Part shown: in pieces, positions 58,923 to 64,000 of the stretch
Position numbering within the stretch: position 1 is the first letter of the stretch
Layout of the letters: every line of letters starts with the position of its first letter
Notes under the pieces: model-generated
Databases searched by the model: none
What the model was told of the DNA's origin: nothing
The model's input: the letters and a program-made list of their open reading frames with translations, nothing else
Assembly: GCF_900109145.1 (NCBI RefSeq)
Contig: NZ_FNYY01000018.1
Coordinates: forward strand, 1 to 64,000
DNA from: Marinovum algicola
GTDB lineage: Bacteria; Pseudomonadota; Alphaproteobacteria; Rhodobacterales; Rhodobacteraceae
DNA length: 64,000 nucleotides
Direction: 5' to 3'
Program-made: the position numbers and the translations under genes

Positions 58923-59984
58923 TTATCGCGGGCCGCTCAGCACCCGCTCGATTTCCGCCATGCAGTCATCGACCATGTCACCGCTCACCGGCCCATGCAG
59001 ACGGATGGCAACACCCTTGGCGCCGTCCTCGCGCTCGATGGCAATCCCGTTGGGAAGCTCACGACGCTGGCGTGTCACAGCCTGTTTCGTCCGGGGCCGG
59101 CCACCACGCCCCGGCGCGCGCTCAGCCTGCTCCGCCTTGTTGATAAAGCCCTGCAACACCTGCCATTCATCTTCGGCAGCCTCGGGTTTGGCCTGTTCCA
59201 GCGCGTCCCTGATCTCAGGCCCGAGACCGGCCCGAAGCGCCGTTGCCAACCGCAGGCACTGCCGCTCGTTCATTGCGGTGGCATGGCCCAACATGTCGGC
59301 CAGCTCTTCGTGAATCATGGCAAAGGAACGAATTTTCGACCGTTTCGCCTTGGATGCCGCGCGAAACAGCGCATTCACCGCCTCATCCAGCGTCGCAAAC
59401 ACCCCGTCAGACACCGCCATGGCCGCCGCGCGACCCCGTTCGTACTGGCTGAGACCGACGCGGATCTCGTTCTCTTCGATCATCGCGACATAGACATCGG
59501 CGACGTTCTCCGGCGCCCGCACAAAGGCCGGGATCTCGGTATATCCCCCCTCGGATGCAGCCAGGTGGCGAAACGCCTCGAGACGCCGAAACCCCGAGAT
59601 CAGCGCATAGCCATCGTCGTTGGGATAGACCTCGATCGGCAGCCGCAGGCCGCTCTCGACAATCGAGGTGGCCAGCTCCATCAACTCGTCCTGCGCCACT
59701 TCGATCCGGTCGCGCGAGACGCCGGCGACATGCACCTCGGCCACCGGTACCATGGTTACCAGCCGCCCGTCCTCTTCAGCCGCGCGCAGCCGGGCCGCAT
59801 CGGCCTTGTCACGGGCCTGTTCGGCGCGCGCCTCGGCGGGCAGGGGCTGGGCCATTGCCGCCGCTTCGCCCACCACATCCGCGATCGGCATCCTGAGGCC
59901 GCTGCGGTTTTCCCGCGCAAACCCTTCTTCGAGTTCTTTCAATGCCTCGGGCGAGGGCGGTTCAAGCTGTCTGCGCCGTGCCAT
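58923..59984 (-). CDS. parB: ParB-family partition protein
   Basis: The product has 353 residues, starting MARRRQLEPPSPEALKELEE at 59984 after AAGGAGGC. The ParB/Srx N-terminal domain holds the arginine patch GFRRLEA (131-137, compare GERRxRA in chromosomal ParB) and the central helix-turn-helix region follows (VGLSQYERGRAAAMAVSDGV). It should bind the parS-like palindromes and act with ParA. It overlaps the parA stop by 23 bases, so translation is coupled. Confidence 0.85.
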   Translation of the reverse strand: MARRRQLEPPSPEALKELEEGFARENRSGLRMPIADVVGEAAAMAQPLPAEARAEQARDKADAARLRAAEEDGRLVTMVPVAEVHVAGVSRDRIEVAQDELMELATSIVESGLRLPIEVYPNDDGYALISGFRRLEAFRHLAASEGGYTEIPAFVRAPENVADVYVAMIEENEIRVGLSQYERGRAAAMAVSDGVFATLDEAVNALFRAASKAKRSKIRSFAMIHEELADMLGHATAMNERQCLRLATALRAGLGPEIRDALEQAKPEAAEDEWQVLQGFINKAEQAERAPGRGGRPRTKQAVTRQRRELPNGIAIEREDGAKGVAIRLHGPVSGDMVDDCMAEIERVLSGPR

Positions 59985-61380
59985 GCTCTGCCTCCTTGGT
60001 CCTGTCTGCCTCTGCCATCTGCGCGTCACGCCACCACGACCCGATCAGGAGCTCCTTGAACTCCGCATAGGTCCGATCGAACGCTTCGCGCCCCCGCGTA
60101 TAAGTCTCGCGGTTGAAATTGCGGTAATCCGCTTCGTAGATTCCGCTGACACTTTCGCCAGCCTGACCCACCAGCGCGGTATATTCCTGCCGATAGGCGT
60201 TCATCATGTCGCCGAAATAGGCCTGGATCACATTCGCCAAATCGGTCTGCTGCGCCGCGTCGAAGCGGGTGATCACCGCCCGCACCACATCCCATTCGAA
60301 CTTCATCTCGGGCAGGCCGGCACGACGCCGGGCGCCATTCTCGCCCTCTTCGATGCTGGCGAAGGTCGAATAGAGCATGTCAAAGAATCGCCCCGTGGAA
60401 TCGAACTCCAGGAAAGACGCCCCCAGCGGCACCAGCAGGATATCCGCCGCGGCCAGCGCATTGATCGTCAGATAGCCCAGCGCCGGCGGGGTATCGAGAA
60501 GCACGATGTCATATTCGTCGAGCGCACCGCCTTCCTCGAGCCCCGCGGTCAGCGCATCCCAGAGCGGCCAGGATTTCAGCCCCATGCGCCACACCGGGAT
60601 CTGGAACTCGGCCCAGTAGAGATTGAGCTGCGCACCGATCAGATCGATGTTGGGCCAATGGGTGTTCTGAACCACGTCCTGCAACGACAAGTCCAGCGCC
60701 TCGGTGAGCGTCTCGTCGAGCGGGGCAGGGGGGGCACCCGCCGCTTCGCGCACGCTGTTTTCCTGTTGCAGATGCCGCGCGTAATCGCGCGCCAGAAGCG
60801 GAAACACGGTTTGCCACTCATCCGCCACCTGCCCGCCGAGGATCGAGGTCATCGAGCCTTGTGAATCCAGATCGATCACCAGCACTTTGTAGCCGTCGAG
60901 CGCCGCCGACATCGCCAGATGCGCCGCCGTCGAGGTCTTGCCGACGCCGCCCTTGAAGTTGGCCACCGCCACCACCTTGGCCGGCAGCCCCTCGGGACGA
61001 TAGGGGCGATACTCCTTGGTGCTCACCCCTTCTTCGGCAAAGTGGTCGCGAAGCCGCAACACCTCTTCGAGGCTGAACCATTTCGCCCCGGCGTGGCCTT
61101 CGCCCTGCGGCAGGTCCGGGTGCTTGTTCAGCACCCGCCGCAGATGCGCTGGCGCAACCGGGATCAGGTAGCGGCAAATTTCCCAGGTCGAGAATTTCCG
61201 CAACCGTTTTCGCCCGTCGGGCGCATAACCCCGTTTCGCCAGGTCATCACGCCCGCGCCCCGCAAAGGCCGCGGCTTTCGCGAATCGGGCGGTGTCGATA
61301 GGTTCGCCCAACTTGGCCGCCGCCGCCTTGGGATCGAGGTTGAAATAGGGGGGCAGGGGGGTGTCCTGTTTGCGGACCAT
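59962..61380 (-). CDS. parA: ParA-family partition ATPase, type Ia with N-terminal DNA-binding domain
   Basis: The product has 472 residues, starting MVRKQDTPLPPYFNLDPKAA at 61380 after GAGG. Residues about 1-130 form a helix-turn-helix extension, then the deviant Walker A FKGGVGKTST (143-149), VLVIDLDSQGS (Walker A' region) and DIVLLDTPPALGYLTINAL (Walker B). Long ParA proteins of this kind also repress their own operon. It acts in plasmid segregation. Confidence 0.9.
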   Translation of the reverse strand: MVRKQDTPLPPYFNLDPKAAAAKLGEPIDTARFAKAAAFAGRGRDDLAKRGYAPDGRKRLRKFSTWEICRYLIPVAPAHLRRVLNKHPDLPQGEGHAGAKWFSLEEVLRLRDHFAEEGVSTKEYRPYRPEGLPAKVVAVANFKGGVGKTSTAAHLAMSAALDGYKVLVIDLDSQGSMTSILGGQVADEWQTVFPLLARDYARHLQQENSVREAAGAPPAPLDETLTEALDLSLQDVVQNTHWPNIDLIGAQLNLYWAEFQIPVWRMGLKSWPLWDALTAGLEEGGALDEYDIVLLDTPPALGYLTINALAAADILLVPLGASFLEFDSTGRFFDMLYSTFASIEEGENGARRRAGLPEMKFEWDVVRAVITRFDAAQQTDLANVIQAYFGDMMNAYRQEYTALVGQAGESVSGIYEADYRNFNRETYTRGREAFDRTYAEFKELLIGSWWRDAQMAEADRTKEAEHGTAQTA

Positions 61381-61485
61381 TGTGCTCTTGCCTCGCTCGG
61401 ATCGTATGATTTGCCTGTTATTCGCCAGATCATCGCACATCCCGATCCATCTGTGAATCGCCAATGCGAGGCGCACCTTGCTGGG

Positions 61486-61501
61486 GTTTCGCACGCGAAA
61501 C
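61486..61501. promoter_or_regulatory. parS-like palindrome, copy 2
   Basis: GTTTCGCACGCGAAAC matches the palindrome at 57121-57136 except one central base. It lies about 105 bases upstream of the parA start, so it may serve both as centromere and as operator of the par operon. Confidence 0.65.
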
Positions 61502-61544
61502 CTGCTGCAAACCCTAAAAAGGAAAGAACGCAGCACCCCAACAA

Positions 61545-61620
61545 GGTTTTGATTCTTTAGGAATATTTAAGATCTTTTCCCGCAAAAAGATCAGCCTTTT
61601 TAATATGTTAAATAGGTTTG
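61545..61620. other. AT-rich region beside the iterons (candidate DNA-unwinding element)
   Basis: The sequence between parA and the iterons turns AT-rich (for example TTTTTAATATGTTAAATAG at 61597-61615) against a GC-rich background and holds the inverted repeat GATCTTTT (61571-61578) / AAAAGATC (61585-61592). Rep_3 origins usually place the melting region next to the iterons. No DnaA box was recognised. Confidence 0.5.
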
Positions 61621-61730
61621 GGGACCCGCCCACAGGTCCATAGGCACCCATCTGCGGGACCGGGAGTACCCGCCGGCGGGAAGAGGGGATCCGATTCGCG
61701 GGGAAAGCGGCACCCGGACTCGGGAAACGG
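61621..61730 (+). repeat. Five iterons at exact 22-bp spacing (replication origin)
   Basis: Repeat units start at 61621, 61643, 61665, 61687 and 61709. Their shared pattern is GGNACCCG followed by about four variable bases and CGGGA; the second and fifth units (GGCACCCATCTGCGGGACC and GGCACCCGGACTCGGGAAA) are the clearest and the fourth is degenerate. Two helical turns per repeat fits initiator binding sites of Rep_3 replicons. With the AT-rich stretch at 61545-61620 this marks the origin. Confidence 0.75.
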
Positions 61731-61767
61731 CAAAAATCCCGCCTCTGTTGCCCGAATGTCGGCGTTC

Positions 61768-61840
61768 GATCCCGTAAACGGGTCCCTCAAGCCCTTTCAA
61801 GCCTCTTCGTTTCGCGCGTCAGGCACCCGTTTACGGGACC
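61768..61840. promoter_or_regulatory. Inverted iteron pair before rep (autoregulatory operator)
   Basis: The minus-strand unit GGGACCCGTTTACGGGATC (61768-61786) and the plus-strand unit GGCACCCGTTTACGGGACC (61822-61840) are near-identical copies of the iteron core in opposite orientation, each itself largely palindromic. Rep_3 initiators typically repress their own gene as dimers on such inverted sites, and these lie about 120-190 bases upstream of rep. Confidence 0.6.
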
Positions 61841-61956
61841 AGCCCCTGCCGCGATACGGTGCCCAACGAGCAATTGAGCGCGGGTGCCTTTTGCGGCATA
61901 CTACATCCGAGCAGACCGGAAGAGCCAGCACGGCCGCCGGACCAGAAGGACAGGCC

Positions 61957-63228
61957 ATGCAGACCGACGATATTCCGCACGATCAGCTGAGCGGCCCGCT
62001 GCGCCGCCCCTCAGTGAAAAAGAACGTGGCCGCCATCCATGTTTCCGGCAAGCTGACACTGCTGCAACGCAAGCTGTCCAACGTTCTTCTGCTCAACGCC
62101 TATGATCACCTGGTCAGCCGGCCCAAGCATCAGATCGACGCCCGCACGCTCTGCATGATGGTGGGCTACAATTCCAACGACATGGAAACGCTCAAGGCGT
62201 CTCTGCGTTCGCTGGCGGAAACCACTGCCGAATGGGATATGCTCGGCGCAGATGGCCAGCACGAATGGGGCGTCTCGGCGCTTCTGTCTTATGCCAAGCT
62301 CAAGGGCGGCATCTGCGAATATGCCTATTCGCCCGCCCTGGCCGAGAAGCTGCATGATCCCAAGGTCTTTGCGCTGATCAATCTGAACATTCAGCGGCGC
62401 TTCACCTCCGGCCACGCGCTGGCGCTCTACGAGAACTGCTATCGTTTCGTCCGCACCGGCTCCACCGGCTGGTGGCCGATCGATCTGTTCCGGCGGCTGA
62501 TGGGCGTGGATGGCAGCGCCTATTACGAGAGTTTCAAGCATCTCAACGCCAAGGTCATCAAACCCGCGGTGAAGGAAGTCAACAAGACCTCGAACATCCT
62601 GCTCGACCCGGAGTTTCGCAAGATGGGTCGCCAGGTCAGCGAGTTGCGGTTCAGGATTCGTGAAAATCCGCAGTTGGCCATGCTGGACATCGATGATGGC
62701 GAAGGCGTCCGCCAGGGGCCGGTTTATCAGGGGCTGCTCAAGGTCGGGGTCTCGGACCGGCTCGCCCGGCAGTGGATCGCCGAACACGGCGAAACCTACG
62801 TGGCGGAGAAACTGGCCTATCTTCAGGGGCGCGACGGTGTGAAGAGCCCGGTCCGCTACCTCACCGCCGCCCTGCGCGACGACTACAAGGCCGAGGTCGC
62901 GCCCGAGCCCTCACCCGAGGCCGTCAAGGCGGCCGAAACGCGCAAGGTGCAGGCGAGCTTTGCCGAACAGCAGGCTGCGGCTCGCGATGCCGAGCTGGAA
63001 GCCGCCCGCCGCAAGCGGGCAGGGCGCATGGCGCGGATCCGCGAACTGGTCGCCGCCCGCAGCCCCACACAGCGCGACGCCGACAAGCGGCTTTTTCTCG
63101 CGCGCCTCTCCGATGATCTCGAGCGGGCAGAGTTTCAGCGCCTCGGCTGGGGCTCCGCGCTGTCGGTCGGCGAAATGGTGGAATTCTGGGAGGAACTTGC
63201 GCCGGGTGCCTTCGACGATGTGGCTTAG
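61957..63228 (+). CDS. Plasmid replication initiator, Rep_3 (RepB-like) family
   Basis: The product has 423 residues, starting MQTDDIPHDQLSGPLRRPSV at 61957 after AAGGACAGG; the open frame to 61618 runs through the iterons and is not coding. Two winged-helix domains typical of Rep_3 proteins are visible: GKLTLLQRKLSNVLLLNAYD near 32, DARTLCMMVGYNSNDMETLK near 60, then LALYENCYRFVRTGSTGWWP and VIKPAVKEVNKTSNILLDPE. It binds the iterons to start replication and probably represses itself. The C terminus is charged and helical. Confidence 0.85.
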   Translation: MQTDDIPHDQLSGPLRRPSVKKNVAAIHVSGKLTLLQRKLSNVLLLNAYDHLVSRPKHQIDARTLCMMVGYNSNDMETLKASLRSLAETTAEWDMLGADGQHEWGVSALLSYAKLKGGICEYAYSPALAEKLHDPKVFALINLNIQRRFTSGHALALYENCYRFVRTGSTGWWPIDLFRRLMGVDGSAYYESFKHLNAKVIKPAVKEVNKTSNILLDPEFRKMGRQVSELRFRIRENPQLAMLDIDDGEGVRQGPVYQGLLKVGVSDRLARQWIAEHGETYVAEKLAYLQGRDGVKSPVRYLTAALRDDYKAEVAPEPSPEAVKAAETRKVQASFAEQQAAARDAELEAARRKRAGRMARIRELVAARSPTQRDADKRLFLARLSDDLERAEFQRLGWGSALSVGEMVEFWEELAPGAFDDVA

Positions 63229-63261
63229 GGTGCAAGGCGTCGCGAAGTCGAGTGACCGGCG

Positions 63262-63669
63262 TCAGACGAAGGGGTCAATGACCCGCGCACCGCTTGGAAA
63301 GAAATCCGAGCCATTGCCCGTCACAACGGCCGCATCTCGCGCAATCGCCTGTGCCGCGATCATCAGATCGGCACCGGGATGGCCCAGCCGCGCCGACAAT
63401 TCGCCCCAGATCAGCGCGTCCTGGGAATCGAATTCAAGAATTCGGTCGGCAAAGACCTGAACCGTGCGATCCAGCCAATGCCGGAGGTCATGGGCAAATT
63501 CGCGGTTTTTCGGCTCTTGCAGGCGAATCCCGCGCTCGATTTCGCCGAGTGTGATCACGCTGAGATATAACTCGCTCTCCGGCGCCTGAGACAACCATGC
63601 AGCGACCTTTGGCGCCCGGTCGGGGCGCCGCACGGCGGAAATCACATTGGTGTCGAGAATATGGATCAA
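63262..63669 (-). CDS. VapC-like PIN-domain toxin
   Basis: The product has 135 residues with PIN-domain acidic residues in IHILDTNVISAVRR (D6), LSVITLGEIERGI (E43) and GHPGADLMIAAQAIA (about D101). PIN toxins cleave RNA. Its start overlaps the antitoxin stop by four bases. Next to the rep and par genes it probably kills cells that lose the replicon. Confidence 0.87.
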   Translation of the reverse strand: MIHILDTNVISAVRRPDRAPKVAAWLSQAPESELYLSVITLGEIERGIRLQEPKNREFAHDLRHWLDRTVQVFADRILEFDSQDALIWGELSARLGHPGADLMIAAQAIARDAAVVTGNGSDFFPSGARVIDPFV

Positions 63670-63908
63670 AAGGTCACGTCGCGCGGTGCCGCCTGCGCCC
63701 GCTCCTGATCGCCGCCCGGAAAGGCCATCAGGTGGTCGGCAAAGCTCTCGCGTTCCGCTCGGGCCGCCTTGACGAGCCGGTGATATTCCTCCGACGCGAT
63801 GACAACGACCGCCGGCTTGCCCCGGCGCGAAACTTCCTGCGGTCGGCCGGCAAGGGCGGCTTCTACCACGGCACTGAACCGGTTCTTGGCATCTTGAAGG
63901 GTCAACAT
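63666..63908 (-). CDS. Antitoxin of the Phd/YefM type
   Basis: The product has 80 residues. The N-terminal Phd/YefM DNA-binding pattern reads TLQDAKNRFSAVVEAALAGR then QEVSRRGKPAVVVIASEEYH; the acidic/flexible C terminus would bind the toxin. GGAGACTGTGTC precedes the ATG. It is the first gene of the toxin-antitoxin operon and probably autorepresses it with the toxin. Confidence 0.87.
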   Translation of the reverse strand: MLTLQDAKNRFSAVVEAALAGRPQEVSRRGKPAVVVIASEEYHRLVKAARAERESFADHLMAFPGGDQERAQAAPRDVTF

Positions 63909-63920
63909 GACACAGTCTCC

Positions 63921-63939
63921 TGTCTAGCTACCTGTCTAG
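63921..63939. promoter_or_regulatory. Direct repeats upstream of the antitoxin gene
   Basis: TGTCTAG occurs at 63921-63927 and 63933-63939, 12 bases apart, just upstream of the antitoxin start. Short spaced repeats there are the usual operator of Phd-type antitoxins. In the remaining 63940-64000 stretch a minus-strand frame ends at TGA 63976 with VNVEKLA, probably the tail of another gene beyond the window. Confidence 0.45.
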
Positions 63940-64000
63940 ATAGTGTTGCACAGGCGGTCTTGCAAGGAGGAAGCTTCAGGCCAGCTTTTCCACGTTCACC

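Noticed and set aside
1-64000. CRISPR arrays, tRNA or rRNA genes, insertion sequences and conjugation genes
   Set aside because: None was recognised by eye in the window. The short palindromes are not regular direct repeats with unique spacers, and no transposase or relaxase motif was found among the translated frames.

Overview
The window is a GC-rich piece of an alphaproteobacterial genome, most likely an extrachromosomal replicon of the Rhodobacteraceae (Roseobacter group). This rests on a Rep_3-type initiator with iterons, an adjacent parAB pair and a VapBC-like toxin-antitoxin pair at the right end, a Rhodobacter-type sorbitol/mannitol operon, a DctPQM TRAP transporter, and a spike base protein of the Rhodobacter gene transfer agent (GTA) type. 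No rRNA, tRNA, CRISPR array, insertion sequence or conjugation gene was seen.

Layout. Positions 1-6612: a carbohydrate-type ABC importer operon leading into a histidinol-dehydrogenase-like gene cut by the window edge, plus two SnoaL-like genes, with two near-identical LacI-type operators in the divergent promoter. Positions 6735-18345: oxidative and detoxification functions, namely two glutathione S-transferases with a TetR regulator, an enol-lactonase-like hydrolase, an internally deleted luciferase-like monooxygenase, a TRAP transporter, a LysR regulator, a flavin reductase fused to a MarR-like domain, an intact luciferase-like monooxygenase, an AraC regulator and a peroxiredoxin. A shared ATCAG-N5-CTGAT-like motif links several of these genes.

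Positions 18385-29533 form a block of about 11 kb on the minus strand that matches the oxidative sulfoquinovose pathway (sulfo-SMO): an SsuD-like monooxygenase, its flavin reductase, an aldo/keto reductase, a sugar ABC importer, a GntR regulator and two Gfo/Idh/MocA proteins. One of the last may replace the missing GH31 sulfoquinovosidase. The logic would be uptake of the sulfosugar or its glycoside, glycoside cleavage, oxygenolytic release of sulfite, and reduction of 6-oxo-glucose to glucose.

Positions 29762-33735 hold a YkuD L,D-transpeptidase, a small lipoprotein and an ExbB-ExbD-ExbD-TonB energiser operon. Positions 33742-43605 hold a GntR regulator, a transaldolase, a LacI regulator and a complete polyol operon (smoEFGK-smoS-mtlK type).

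Positions 43792-57094 are an exopolysaccharide locus: Wza-like exporter, YjbF/YjbH-like pair, phosphatase, initiating sugar transferase, two glycosyltransferases, two acyltransferases, a sulfotransferase, and Wzy- and Wzx-like membrane proteins. Directly beside it, before the partition genes, lies a two-gene unit (57166-58778) resembling a GTA head-spike base protein plus a beta-helical fibre. Because GTA spikes of Rhodobacter capsulatus recognise capsule, a spike pair on the same replicon as a surface-polysaccharide locus is the most striking feature of the window.

The right end (58872-63978) is the replicon backbone: parA-parB with a terminator, two parS-like palindromes, an AT-rich stretch, five iterons at exact 22-bp spacing, an inverted iteron pair before rep, the Rep_3 gene and the toxin-antitoxin pair.
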